Of a stretch of DNA of 64,000 nucleotides, positions 53,934 to 62,578 are shown in pieces. Origin of the DNA: Pseudomonas sp. MM223 (GTDB lineage Bacteria; Pseudomonadota; Gammaproteobacteria; Pseudomonadales; Pseudomonadaceae); assembly GCA_947090765.1 (NCBI GenBank), contig OX352322.1:2649501-2713500 (forward strand). The letters are read 5' to 3'. The notes under the pieces were generated by a model. That model did no database searches, was not told where the DNA came from, and saw only the letters and a program-made list of their open reading frames with translations. Position 1 is the first letter of the stretch. The number at the start of each line of letters is the position of its first letter. A program made the position numbers and the translations under genes.

Positions 53934-55055
53934 ATGACAAGCGCGCTGATTGAACGTATTGATGCAATTATCGTCGACCTGCCGACCATTCGCCCGCACA
54001 AGCTGGCAATGCACACCATGCAGCAGCAGACCCTGGTGGTATTGCGTGTGCGTTGCAGCGATGGCGTGGAAGGTATCGGTGAGGCCACCACCATTGGCGG
54101 CCTGGCCTATGGCTACGAAAGCCCCGAGGGCATCAAGGCCAACATCGACGCGTACCTGGCCCCGGCGCTGATCGGCCTGGCGGCGGACAACATCAACGCC
54201 GCCATGCTCAAGCTGGACAAGCTGGCCAAGGGCAATACGTTTGCCAAGTCGGGTATCGAAAGCGCCTTGCTCGACGCCCAGGGCAAACGCCTGGGGCTGC
54301 CGGTCAGCGAGCTGCTGGGGGGCCGTGTGCGTGACAGCCTGGAAGTGGCCTGGACCTTGGCCAGTGGTGACACCGCCCGCGATATCGCCGAAGCCCAGCA
54401 CATGCTGGAAATCCGCCGACACCGGGTGTTCAAGCTGAAGATTGGCGCCAACCCGGTGGAGCAGGACCTCAAGCACGTGGTGACGATAAAGCGCGAACTG
54501 GGCGATAGCGCCAGCGTGCGGGTGGACGTCAACCAGTACTGGGACGAATCCCAGGCCATCCGCGCTTGCCAGGTGCTTGGCGACAACGGTATCGATCTGA
54601 TCGAGCAACCGATATCGCGCATCAACCGGGGTGGCCAGGTGCGCCTGAACCAGCGCAGCCCTGCACCGATCATGGCCGATGAGTCCATCGAAAGCGTCGA
54701 AGATGCCTTCAGCCTGGCCGCCGACGGCGCGGCCAGCATCTTTGCCCTGAAAATCGCCAAGAACGGCGGCCCGCGTGCTGTGCTGCGCACCGCGCAAATC
54801 GCCGAAGCCGCCGGCATCGGCCTGTATGGCGGCACCATGCTTGAAGGTTCGATCGGCACCCTGGCCTCGGCCCACGCCTTCCTTACCCTGCGCCAGCTGA
54901 CCTGGGGCACCGAGCTGTTCGGCCCGCTGCTGCTGACCGAAGAAATCGTCAACGAGCCGCCGCAATACCGCGACTTCCAGCTGCACATTCCCCGTACCCC
55001 AGGCCTGGGCCTGACCCTGGACGAACAGCGCCTGGCGCGCTTCGCCCGTCGCTGA
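53934..55055 (+). CDS. catB: Muconate cycloisomerase
   Basis: CatB turns cis,cis-muconate into muconolactone. The 373-residue enolase-superfamily protein has Lys167 and catalytic Lys169 (FKLKIGANP), metal ligands in VRVDVNQYWDE, DLIEQPIS and IMADESIES, and the second lysine in FALKIAKNGG. It is the first gene of catBCA, with catC 21 bases downstream. Confidence 0.94.
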   Translation: MTSALIERIDAIIVDLPTIRPHKLAMHTMQQQTLVVLRVRCSDGVEGIGEATTIGGLAYGYESPEGIKANIDAYLAPALIGLAADNINAAMLKLDKLAKGNTFAKSGIESALLDAQGKRLGLPVSELLGGRVRDSLEVAWTLASGDTARDIAEAQHMLEIRRHRVFKLKIGANPVEQDLKHVVTIKRELGDSASVRVDVNQYWDESQAIRACQVLGDNGIDLIEQPISRINRGGQVRLNQRSPAPIMADESIESVEDAFSLAADGAASIFALKIAKNGGPRAVLRTAQIAEAAGIGLYGGTMLEGSIGTLASAHAFLTLRQLTWGTELFGPLLLTEEIVNEPPQYRDFQLHIPRTPGLGLTLDEQRLARFARR

Positions 55056-55076
55056 TCAGCTAACAAGGAGATAATC

Positions 55077-55367
55077 ATGCTGTTCCACGTGAAGATGACC
55101 GTGAAACTGCCGGTCGACATGGACCCGGCCAAGGCCACCCAGCTCAAGGCCGATGAAAAGGAACTGGCCCAGCGCCTGCAACGTGAAGGGACCTGGCGCC
55201 ACCTGTGGCGCATTGCCGGGCACTACGCCAACTACAGCGTGTTCGATGTGCCCAGCGTCGAGGCGCTGCATGACACACTGATGCAACTGCCGTTGTTCCC
55301 GTACATGGACATCGAGGTCGACGGCCTGTGCCGGCATCCCTCGTCGATCCACAGCGACGACCGCTGA
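55077..55367 (+). CDS. catC: Muconolactone delta-isomerase
   Basis: CatC isomerises muconolactone to the beta-ketoadipate enol-lactone. The 96-residue protein has the family start MLFHVKMTVKLPVDMDP, RLQREGTWRHLWRIAGHYAN and ends near CRHPSSIHSDDR, the usual length and sequence of this decameric enzyme. AAGGAG precedes the start. Confidence 0.94.
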   Translation: MLFHVKMTVKLPVDMDPAKATQLKADEKELAQRLQREGTWRHLWRIAGHYANYSVFDVPSVEALHDTLMQLPLFPYMDIEVDGLCRHPSSIHSDDR

Positions 55368-55410
55368 TACGCACCTGTCTACCTGACAAGAACAATATGA
55401 GGTAAGCACG

Positions 55411-56346
55411 ATGACCGTGAAAATTTCCCACACTGCCGACATTCAAGCCTTCTTCAACAAAGTGGCTGGCCTGGACCACGCCGAGGGTAGCCCCCGCTTC
55501 AAGCAGATCATCCTGCGTGTGCTGCAGGACACCGCGCGCCTGGTCGAAGACCTGGAAATCACCGAAGACGAGTTCTGGCACGCTGTTGATTACCTCAACC
55601 GCCTGGGTGGCCGTAACGAGGCTGGCCTGCTGGCCGCAGGCCTGGGTATCGAGCACTTCCTCGACCTGCTGCAGGACGCCAAGGACGCCGAAGCCGGCCT
55701 GGGAGGCGGTACCCCGCGTACCATCGAAGGCCCGTTGTACGTCGCCGGGGCACCGCTGGCGCAAGGCGAAGCGCGCATGGACGACGGCACCGACCCAGGC
55801 GTGGTGATGTTCCTGAAGGGCCAGGTGTTCGACGCCGACGGCAAGCCGCTGGCCGGCGCCACCGTCGACCTGTGGCACGCCAATACCCAAGGTACCTATT
55901 CGTACTTCGACTCGACCCAGTCCGAGTACAACCTGCGCCGCCGCATCATCACCGATGCCGAGGGCCGCTACCGTGCGCGCTCCATCGTGCCGTCGGGGTA
56001 TGGCTGCGACCCGCAGGGCCCGACCCAGGAATGCCTGGATTTGCTCGGCCGCCATGGCCAACGCCCGGCGCACGTGCACTTCTTCATCTCGGCTCCCGGG
56101 CACCGCCACCTGACCACGCAGATCAACTTCGAGGGTGACAAGTACCTGTGGGACGATTTTGCCTATGCCACCCGTGACGGGCTGATCGGCGAGCTGCGCT
56201 TTGTCGAGGATGCGGCGGCGGCGCGTGACCGTGGCGTGCAAGGCGAGCGTTTTGCGGAGCTGGCGTTCGACTTCCACCTGCAGGGTGCCACGGCGCCGGA
56301 GGCCGAGGCACGCAGCCACCGGCCGCGAGCGTTGCAGGAAGGCTGA
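55411..56346 (+). CDS. catA: Catechol 1,2-dioxygenase
   Basis: CatA opens the catechol ring between its hydroxyl groups. The 311-residue intradiol dioxygenase has an N-terminal helical domain and iron ligands: Tyr in GPLYVAGAP, Tyr in IVPSGYGCDPQGP, and two His in RPAHVHFFISAPGHRHL. Order catB-catC-catA is that of P. putida. It lies directly upstream of the iac genes, whose end product is catechol. Confidence 0.94.
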   Translation: MTVKISHTADIQAFFNKVAGLDHAEGSPRFKQIILRVLQDTARLVEDLEITEDEFWHAVDYLNRLGGRNEAGLLAAGLGIEHFLDLLQDAKDAEAGLGGGTPRTIEGPLYVAGAPLAQGEARMDDGTDPGVVMFLKGQVFDADGKPLAGATVDLWHANTQGTYSYFDSTQSEYNLRRRIITDAEGRYRARSIVPSGYGCDPQGPTQECLDLLGRHGQRPAHVHFFISAPGHRHLTTQINFEGDKYLWDDFAYATRDGLIGELRFVEDAAAARDRGVQGERFAELAFDFHLQGATAPEAEARSHRPRALQEG

Positions 56347-56365
56347 GTACCAGGCGGAGACCGTT

Positions 56366-56382
56366 GGGGCGCGTAGCGCCCC
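56366..56382 (+). terminator. Hairpin after catA
   Basis: GGGGCGC-GTA-GCGCCCC is a strong 7-bp stem 20 bases past the catA stop. No T-run follows, so it may be a partial terminator. Confidence 0.55.
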
Positions 56383-56673
56383 CGGCATTCTGACCGTCTT
56401 TCACTGTGTTTTTGCCTGGGCCTTTCCGTGCGGGGAGGGCCTGGGCTTTTTGCTGTCTGCTGAAAATCCACCTGCATTTTCCTCCTGCTTTCCCCCGCAT
56501 TCCTTTCGAAATATCCCTCGCCGAATTACGTGAAAAGTATTCTAAATATTTTGACGCGTTTGCGTAAGCCAAGGCCTGTCCATTTCTTGTAAAAAATCTA
56601 TATAAATCAATATTTAACGTAGTTTTATCTGCATTAAATCGCAAGCAAACGAGGTGGTTTTTTCTGTTTTTAG
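56383..56673. other. AT-rich stretch upstream of the iac promoter, no gene seen
   Basis: The region is markedly poorer in G and C than its neighbours (TATATAAATCAATATTTAAC, ATTAAATCGC). It contains no plausible gene. A weak inverted repeat AAGTATT-CTA-AATATTT lies at 56535-56551. Such AT-rich DNA in front of a horizontally spreading catabolic cluster may be a silencer-binding or insertion junction, which is inference. Confidence 0.5.
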
Positions 56674-56699
56674 CGTGAAAATTCAATTGACAATTCACG
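56674..56699. promoter_or_regulatory. Candidate IacR operator overlapping the iacA promoter
   Basis: CGTGAA and TTCACG frame a 26-bp element whose TGAA, TTCA, TGA and TTCA blocks recur at identical spacing in the iacR-iacH gap at 63140-63165 (18 of 26 bases equal). A TTGACA -35 box (56687-56692) with AAATAT 18 bases later lies inside and just after it, the expected place for a repressor site. Confidence 0.65.
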
Positions 56700-56749
56700 T
56701 AATAAATCGCAAATATCTGTCACCGGCACCCAAAACAAGAGAGACAGAT

Positions 56750-56848
56750 ATGCCGCCCCAACCTGCCTTCGCTTCCCCGCGTGGCCGGTGCTTGCCAGTG
56801 GCCAGCGCCGCCCGCCATTCCCAGCCTCACCACCCGAACCGCGCCTGA
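56750..56848 (+). CDS. Possible 32-residue leader ORF before iacA
   Basis: ATG 56750 follows GAGAGA and opens a 32-codon frame rich in Pro, Arg and His (FASPRGRCLPVASAARHSQP) ending 14 bases before iacA. It lies between the predicted promoter and iacA. It could be a leader or only chance; no similarity is recognised. Confidence 0.25.
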   Translation: MPPQPAFASPRGRCLPVASAARHSQPHHPNRA

Positions 56849-56862
56849 GACGGAGATAGCTC

Positions 56863-58032
56863 ATGGATTCGCTTTGCCTGCGTGACGCGCCTGTGTCGGC
56901 GCTTGCCTCCGGCCCTGCCTTCGAGGCCTTGCTTGATGGCGTTCGTGATCGTGCCCGCCTCGGTGAGTTCGATCGCCAGCGCCATATTTCCCGCGATGTG
57001 ATCGATGCGTTCAAGGCCCACGGCGTGTACCGCGCCCTGGTGCCCAAGCGCTTTGGTGGGCTGGAGTGCTCACCGGCAGCCTTCTGCGAAATGATCGAGC
57101 GCATCGCCCACGCCGACGGCTCCGCCGGCTGGGTCGCCAGCTTCGGCATGAGCCCGGTGTACCTGGCGGCGCTGCCGCTGGAGACCATTGCCGAGATCTA
57201 CGGCAACAGCCCCGACACCGTGTTTGCCGGGGGCATCTTCCCGCCACAGCCGGCCGAAACCGTGCCGGGTGGCTTCAAGGTCAATGGCCGCTGGAAGTAC
57301 TCCAGCGGCTCGATGGGCGCCGACATCGTCGGCGTCGGCATTACCCCGCGCAACGGCGACAAGCTCGACCTGCCACGCCTGGCGGTACTGCCGCGCAACC
57401 AGGCGCGCATCGAAGAAACCTGGGACACCGTCGGCCTGCTCGGCACCGGTAGCCACGACCTGGTGGTCGAGGATGTGCGGGTGGGCGAGCAGTGGACCTT
57501 CGTGCGCGGCGGCAAGCCAAACCTGGACGAGCCGTTCTTCCGCTACCCGTCGCTGTCGTTTGCCACCCAGGTGCTCTCGGTGGTCGGCCTGGGGATTGCC
57601 CGTGCTGCACTGGACGAGCTGTCGGGCATGGCCAGCGGGCGCATCTCGGTTACCGGTGCCCCGGCGTTGGCCGACCGGCCACTGGCCCAGGTCGACGTGG
57701 CCAAGGCCGAGGCCGCCCTGCGTTCGGCGCGGGCGTTCTTCTACGAAGCCATCGAGCAGGCCTGGGGCCACGTACTGGCCGGTGACCCGGTGCCGGTCGA
57801 GGTCACCAACCTGCTGCGCCTGTCCTCGACCCATGCCGCGCGCGTGGCCGCCGAAGTGGCGCGCAGCGCGCAGCTGCTGTCGGGCATGACCGGTATCTAC
57901 AACGAAAGCCCGCTGGCGCGCTGTGTCAACGATGCGCAAGTGGTCACCCAGCACGCCTTCATGGGCGATGTCACCTACCAGAACGCCGGAGCCATGTTCT
58001 TCGGCAAGCAGCCCCTGCCGGGCTACCTGTAA
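56863..58032 (+). CDS. iacA: Indole-3-acetate monooxygenase (acyl-CoA dehydrogenase-fold flavoprotein)
   Basis: IacA is the flavin-dependent oxygenase that begins indole-3-acetate breakdown by hydroxylating the indole ring. The 389-residue protein has the group D (acyl-CoA dehydrogenase-like) fold: ALVPKRFGGLECSPAAFCEM, GSAGWVASFGMSPVYLAALP, GGFKVNGRWKYSSGSMGAD and a helical C-terminus with MGDVTYQNAGAMFFGKQPLP. Reduced flavin would come from IacG. It is the first gene of iacABCDEFG, in the order known from P. putida 1290. Confidence 0.9.
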   Translation: MDSLCLRDAPVSALASGPAFEALLDGVRDRARLGEFDRQRHISRDVIDAFKAHGVYRALVPKRFGGLECSPAAFCEMIERIAHADGSAGWVASFGMSPVYLAALPLETIAEIYGNSPDTVFAGGIFPPQPAETVPGGFKVNGRWKYSSGSMGADIVGVGITPRNGDKLDLPRLAVLPRNQARIEETWDTVGLLGTGSHDLVVEDVRVGEQWTFVRGGKPNLDEPFFRYPSLSFATQVLSVVGLGIARAALDELSGMASGRISVTGAPALADRPLAQVDVAKAEAALRSARAFFYEAIEQAWGHVLAGDPVPVEVTNLLRLSSTHAARVAAEVARSAQLLSGMTGIYNESPLARCVNDAQVVTQHAFMGDVTYQNAGAMFFGKQPLPGYL

Positions 58033-58049
58033 CCCTTGGGAGATTTGTC

Positions 58050-58412
58050 ATGAGCGACACCAAAGCCTTGCGCGTGCTGTTCTGCATGGGCATCAACCAG
58101 AACTTCTTCGATGCCCCGCGCGAAGAGCAGCTGCAAGTGTGGGCCGCCTTCAGCGCCATGTGGAACGGCATCCACGACCTGCCCGGGGTGCGCGTGCTGG
58201 GCAACATGGACGACGACCAGGGCATGGTCGGCCCGTCCGACGGCTTCCCCTGGACCACCTACCTGCTGGCCGATGTGCCCGACATCCAGGCCGTGCACGC
58301 CGCCTGCAACCTGTTCCGCACCACGCCGGTGGGCGAGGGGCCTTACAAGCTGTGGCGCTACGCCAAGGTCGAGGCCCGTGTCGGCCGTGAACTGATCATC
58401 CAGCGCGCCTGA
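58050..58412 (+). CDS. iacB: IacB, small protein of indole-3-acetate catabolism
   Basis: The 120-residue protein has no catalytic motif that I recognise. Visible blocks are FCMGINQNFFDAPREEQLQV and YKLWRYAKVEARVGRELIIQ, suggesting an alpha/beta dimeric ferredoxin-like fold. Position between iacA and iacC, length and sequence identify it as IacB. Its biochemical role in the pathway is still not firmly established, so no reaction is given. Confidence 0.85.
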   Translation: MSDTKALRVLFCMGINQNFFDAPREEQLQVWAAFSAMWNGIHDLPGVRVLGNMDDDQGMVGPSDGFPWTTYLLADVPDIQAVHAACNLFRTTPVGEGPYKLWRYAKVEARVGRELIIQRA

Positions 58413-58428
58413 GAAGAGGAATAATCCC

Positions 58429-59712
58429 GTGAGCAACCTGATACCCGCCATCAACCTGGCAATCGACCCGGCCGAACTGGTGCAGCCCGACCGTGTTCAT
58501 ACCTCGCTGTACACCGACCCCGCGCTGTTCGATGCCGAGCTGGACAAGATCTTCCACAGCACCTGGATCTGGGTCGCCCATGAAAGCGAAATCCCCGAAG
58601 CCGGCAGCTACAAGACCACCTACATCGGCAAGCAGCCGGTAATTGTGGTGCGCGACCGCAAGAAGGCCATCAACGTGCTGCTCAACCGTTGCCGCCACCG
58701 GGGCGCCACCGTGTGCGAGCACAAGAAAGGCAAGACCAACAGCTTTGTCTGCCCGTACCACGGCTGGGGCTATGCCCTGGACGGTTCGCTGCGCGGCATC
58801 CCGCACCCGGAAAGCTACGGCGACTGCCTGGACAAGGCCGAGCTGCCCTTGGTCAGCCTGCGTACCGAAAGCTACGCCGGCATGGTCTTCGCCACGTTCA
58901 AGGACGATATCGAGCCGCTGGAGGACTTCCTCGGTGCGGCCAGGAAGTGGATGGACCTGTTCATGAAGCAGGGCGCCGGCTATGGCATCAAGGTGCCGGG
59001 CGAACACCGCTTCCGCTTCCCTGGCAACTGGAAGATCCAGCTGGAAAACACCACCGACGCCTACCACTTCCCGCTGGTGCACAAAAGCTTCCTGTCTTCG
59101 GTCGATGAGCAGACCCTGGAGCTGTTCGACTTCGTCAAAGGCCCAGGCTATGTCGAGGACCTGGGCAATGGCCACAGCGTGATGGTGATGATCCCTGACC
59201 TGGTGGACCTTGAGGCCGACCTCGACAAACCGATCCCGGAGCGGTTCGAAAGCCTGGCCGCCGAACTGCGCGACGAAGGCATCGACGAGTTGCAGGTGCG
59301 GCGCATTGTGCGCGCGGTCGGTGGCTCGGGCTTCAACCTCAACCTGTTCCCCAATGTGGCCTGCTCGATGGCGTTCTTCCGTGTGTTGCAGCCGATTTCG
59401 GTGAACGAAACCGAGATCCACCACGCGGTCATCACCATGGACGGCGGCCCGGCAGCGGCCAACCGCTACCGCCTGCGCCTGCACGAGCACTTCCAGGGGC
59501 CGATGGGCTTCGGCACGCCGGACGACTCCGAGGCGTGGGAGCGGGTGCAGAAGGGCGCCCGCGCCGGTGAAGACCTGTGGATCATGCTCAACCGTGGCCT
59601 GCCGGGTGAAACACCCAGCGCCGATGGCCTGATTTCCGACGTCAGTGCCGAGACCGGCATGCGCGCGGCGTACCAGCAGTGGAAGAAGATGATGACCGCG
59701 GAGGCCAAATGA
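58429..59712 (+). CDS. iacC: Rieske ring-hydroxylating dioxygenase large subunit
   Basis: The 427-residue alpha subunit has the Rieske ligands Cys88, His90, Cys108 and His111 (NRCRHRGATVCE, CPYHGWGYAL) and the mononuclear iron site with two His in LENTTDAYHFPLVHKSF. With IacD it forms the terminal dioxygenase of the late steps of indole-3-acetate breakdown that lead towards catechol. Its stop overlaps the iacD start by one base (TGATG). Confidence 0.9.
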   Translation: MSNLIPAINLAIDPAELVQPDRVHTSLYTDPALFDAELDKIFHSTWIWVAHESEIPEAGSYKTTYIGKQPVIVVRDRKKAINVLLNRCRHRGATVCEHKKGKTNSFVCPYHGWGYALDGSLRGIPHPESYGDCLDKAELPLVSLRTESYAGMVFATFKDDIEPLEDFLGAARKWMDLFMKQGAGYGIKVPGEHRFRFPGNWKIQLENTTDAYHFPLVHKSFLSSVDEQTLELFDFVKGPGYVEDLGNGHSVMVMIPDLVDLEADLDKPIPERFESLAAELRDEGIDELQVRRIVRAVGGSGFNLNLFPNVACSMAFFRVLQPISVNETEIHHAVITMDGGPAAANRYRLRLHEHFQGPMGFGTPDDSEAWERVQKGARAGEDLWIMLNRGLPGETPSADGLISDVSAETGMRAAYQQWKKMMTAEAK

Positions 59713-60188
59713 TGAACCTGAATCTGTTCAATGAAGTGACCGCGTTCATCTGGCAGGAAGGTGACATGCTCGACCATGGCGAGTACAGCGGCTGGCTTGA
59801 CCTGTGGACCGAAAAAGGCACTTACATCATCCCGATCGACCCCAGGGAAACCGACTACGAGAACACCCTGAACTACGCCTATGACGACCACCACATGCGT
59901 GCCCTGCGCGTGCAGCGGCTGATCGGCGGCGAGTCGATTTCGACCAGCCCGCAGCCGCGTACCGTGCGCACCCTCTCGCGTATTCGCGTGCTGGGCGACG
60001 ACGGCGTAAACGTCACCGTGCGCGCTGCGCAGAACGTGCGCGAGTTCCGCAAGGAAAGCCTCAAGCACTACAGCGCCGACCTCACCTACACCCTGGTGCG
60101 TGCCGAGGGCGGGTTCAGGATCCACCGCAAGGTGATCAGCCTGATCAACAGTGACGATACCCTCGCCGGTATCGGCTACATCCTCTGA
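59712..60188 (+). CDS. iacD: Ring-hydroxylating dioxygenase small subunit
   Basis: The 158-residue beta subunit has the SnoaL/NTF2-like fold: MNLNLFNEVTAFIWQEGDML, WTEKGTYIIPIDP and the C-terminal VISLINSDDTLAGIGYIL. It partners IacC structurally. ATG 59712 lies seven bases after GGAGG; the ATG three bases earlier would be too close. Confidence 0.88.
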   Translation: MNLNLFNEVTAFIWQEGDMLDHGEYSGWLDLWTEKGTYIIPIDPRETDYENTLNYAYDDHHMRALRVQRLIGGESISTSPQPRTVRTLSRIRVLGDDGVNVTVRAAQNVREFRKESLKHYSADLTYTLVRAEGGFRIHRKVISLINSDDTLAGIGYIL

Positions 60189-60198
60189 GGGCACGGCC

Positions 60199-60939
60199 AT
60201 GAACCAAGTCGCATTGGTAACGGGTGCCGGCCAGGGGCTGGGCCAGCGTTTTTGCGCCCGGCTGCTGGCCGCAGGCTTCGACGTGGTGGTCTCGGACCGT
60301 GACCTGGCACTTGCCCAGGCCACTGCCGGGCAACTGCAAGGGCAGGGCGGGCGTACGCTGGCGGTAAAACTGGACGTCGGCTGCAAGGCCGATTTCGAGC
60401 AGGCACTGGCCCAGGTGCTGGAACACTTCGGTGGCTTGCATGCGGTGGTGAACAACGCTGCCGTGACCAAGACTACGCCGCTGATGCAAATCAGCCCGGA
60501 AGAGTTCGACGCCGTGGTTGGCCTGAACCTGCGCAGTGTATTCCTCGGCTGCCAGGTGTTCGGCGCGTACCTGGCCGAGGCCGGCTACGGTCGGATCATC
60601 AACATGGCCTCGCTGGCCGGGCAGAACGGCGGCACCGCCACTGGCGCGCACTATGCGGCGAGCAAGGGCGCAATCGTCACCCTGACCAAGATCTTCGCCA
60701 AAGAGTTCGCCGCCCGTGGCGTCACCGTCAACGCCATCGCCCCCGGCCCCATCGACTCGCCGGCGGTGCATGCCGCGGTGCCGGCCGAACGGCTGCCGGG
60801 CCTGTTGGCCAACATTCCGGTACAGCGCCTGGGGGATGCCGACTTTCTGGGCGACCTGATCGTACAGCTGGCACGGCCCGAGGCGTATTTCACCACCGGG
60901 GCGACCTGGGACGTGAACGGCGGCTTGTTCATGCGTTGA
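60199..60939 (+). CDS. iacE: Short-chain dehydrogenase of the iac pathway
   Basis: The 246-residue SDR has the cofactor motif VTGAGQGLGQRFCARL, NNAA (VVNNAAVTKTT), catalytic Ser in NMASLAGQNGG, and Tyr and Lys in HYAASKGAIVTL. It oxidises or reduces a hydroxylated indole-acetate intermediate, the step assigned to IacE in the iac pathway. Confidence 0.87.
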   Translation: MNQVALVTGAGQGLGQRFCARLLAAGFDVVVSDRDLALAQATAGQLQGQGGRTLAVKLDVGCKADFEQALAQVLEHFGGLHAVVNNAAVTKTTPLMQISPEEFDAVVGLNLRSVFLGCQVFGAYLAEAGYGRIINMASLAGQNGGTATGAHYAASKGAIVTLTKIFAKEFAARGVTVNAIAPGPIDSPAVHAAVPAERLPGLLANIPVQRLGDADFLGDLIVQLARPEAYFTTGATWDVNGGLFMR

Positions 60940-60946
60940 CATTGAC

Positions 60947-60964
60947 GGGGCGCCTACGCGCCCC
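60947..60964. other. Stem-loop between iacE and iacF
   Basis: GGGGCGC-CTAC-GCGCCCC forms a 7-bp stem in the 47-base gap. Without a T-run it may act in mRNA processing or partial attenuation inside the operon. Confidence 0.5.
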
Positions 60965-60986
60965 TGGCTACTACAGGACACCGAGC

Positions 60987-61946
60987 ATGAATGAAGAACT
61001 GTTGAACGTAGTCGTGCGCAAGCGCGAGATTCAAGGTGCCGACGTGGTCGTTCTCGACCTTGGGCGAGCCGACGGCGCTGCCTTGCCTGCGTTCGAGGCT
61101 GGCGCGCACGTGGACATTCACGTGGCACCAGGCCTGGTGCGCCAGTACTCGCTGTGCAGCGATCCGGCCGATGCCTTGGTGTATCGCCTGGGCGTGTTGA
61201 AAGACCCGGCGTCCCGCGGTGGTTCGGCTGGCGTGCATGAGGCCTTGGTGGAAGGGCGCGAAGTGCAGATCAGCGCGCCGCGCAACCTGTTCCCGCTGGC
61301 GGCCGACGCTACCCGCTCGATCCTGCTGGGCGGTGGCATCGGCATCACGCCGATGATCGCCATGGCCCACACCCTGCACCAGCAGGGCGCCGATTTCGAG
61401 TTGCACTATTGCGGCCGCTCGCGCAGCCGCAGTGCCTTTCTCGACGCGCTGGCCACCGCGCCGTTCGCGGCACAGGTGTTTACCCACTTCGACGATGAAG
61501 CCCCAGCCCAGCGGCTGAACCTGGCGGATGTACTGGGTGCTGGCCTACCCGGCACGCACATGTACACCTGCGGCCCGTCGGGCTTCATGGACTGGGTGAT
61601 CGCAGGTGCACGCCAGCAGGGCTACACCGAGGAACACATCCACAAGGAGTACTTCCAGGTCGAGGTTGACGCCACTGGCCAGGGTTTTGAAGTGGTCGCC
61701 GCGCGCAGCAACAAGACCGTGCAGGTGGCCGAGGGCCAGACCATCCTCGATGCCTTGGCGCAGGTGGGTATCCGTATCGATATTTCCTGCGAGCAGGGGG
61801 TGTGCGGCACCTGCATGTGCGAGGTGCTCGAAGGCGAGCCCGACCACCGCGATGTGTACCTGACCGATGAAGAGAAGGCCGCGAACGACCAGATCCTGGT
61901 GTGCTGCTCGCGGGCCAAGTCCAACAAGCTGGTGCTGGATATCTGA
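60987..61946 (+). CDS. iacF: Dioxygenase ferredoxin reductase component
   Basis: The 319-residue protein is a class IA reductase like VanB: flavin site RQYSLCSDPADA, NAD site LLGGGIGITPMI and a C-terminal plant-type 2Fe-2S domain (CEQGVCGTCMCEVLEGEPDH). It supplies electrons to IacCD. It is the third such reductase in this window (with vanB and cntB), each beside its own Rieske oxygenase. Confidence 0.9.
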   Translation: MNEELLNVVVRKREIQGADVVVLDLGRADGAALPAFEAGAHVDIHVAPGLVRQYSLCSDPADALVYRLGVLKDPASRGGSAGVHEALVEGREVQISAPRNLFPLAADATRSILLGGGIGITPMIAMAHTLHQQGADFELHYCGRSRSRSAFLDALATAPFAAQVFTHFDDEAPAQRLNLADVLGAGLPGTHMYTCGPSGFMDWVIAGARQQGYTEEHIHKEYFQVEVDATGQGFEVVAARSNKTVQVAEGQTILDALAQVGIRIDISCEQGVCGTCMCEVLEGEPDHRDVYLTDEEKAANDQILVCCSRAKSNKLVLDI

Positions 61947-61957
61947 GGAGCATGACC

Positions 61958-62455
61958 ATGGTAGAGGTAACCCGTTTTCGCAACGCGATGGCCATGCTGG
62001 GTGGCGCTGTCTCGGTCATCACCACCGACGGCCCGGCCGGGCGTTTCGGCTTCACCGCTTCGGCGGTGTGCAGCGTGACCGACTCACCGCCCACCTTGCT
62101 GGTGTGCATGAACCGTTCTTCGTATTCCAACGAGCAGTTCAAGGCCAACGGCGCGTTGTGCGTGAATGTGCTGGCCGGCACCCATCAGCAATTGTCCGGG
62201 GTGTTTGCCAACCGCAACCTGAGCATGGAGGAGCGCTTTGCCTCGGCCTTGTGGACGGTGCTGGAGAGTGGGGCACCGGTGATGCAGGAGGCGCTGGTGA
62301 ACTTTGACTGCCGCATTGCCCAGGTGCACGAGGTTGGCTCGCACAGCATTTTTTACTGCGAGATTCAGGATATCCGCCAGGGCGGTGCCGATGATGGGCT
62401 GGTGTATTTCAACCGCGCTTATCACCGGGTGTGCGAAACCTCCAAAGCCTGCTGA
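61958..62455 (+). CDS. iacG: Flavin reductase of indole-3-acetate monooxygenase
   Basis: The 165-residue protein is a HpaC-like NAD(P)H:flavin reductase: FRNAMAMLGGAVSVITTDGP, GFTASAVCSVTDSPPTLLVC and FDCRIAQVHEVGSHSIFYCE. It provides reduced flavin to IacA. ATG 61958 is seven bases after AGGAG; the ATG six bases earlier lies too close to that site. Confidence 0.9.
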   Translation: MVEVTRFRNAMAMLGGAVSVITTDGPAGRFGFTASAVCSVTDSPPTLLVCMNRSSYSNEQFKANGALCVNVLAGTHQQLSGVFANRNLSMEERFASALWTVLESGAPVMQEALVNFDCRIAQVHEVGSHSIFYCEIQDIRQGGADDGLVYFNRAYHRVCETSKAC

Positions 62456-62464
62456 GCGCGCGCA

Positions 62465-62562
62465 CCTGTAGGAGCAGCCTTGTGCTGCGAAGAGGTCGGT
62501 ACAACCACAACAATTGTGTTGTCGGGACCGGCCTCTTCGCAGCACAAGGCTGCTCCTACAGG
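62465..62562. repeat. Paired REP element, GCAGCC family
   Basis: CCTGTAGGAGCAGCCTTGTG faces CACAAGGCTGCTCCTACAGG between the convergent iacG and iacR genes and probably ends both transcripts. Confidence 0.83.
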
Positions 62563-62578
62563 GCCGCGACCAGGCTAG

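Noticed and set aside
52926-54986. Extending catR upstream to a 686-residue protein
   Set aside because: The extra N-terminal part is antisense to catB and crosses the catB promoter; the proper CatR start with GGAGG is at 53798.
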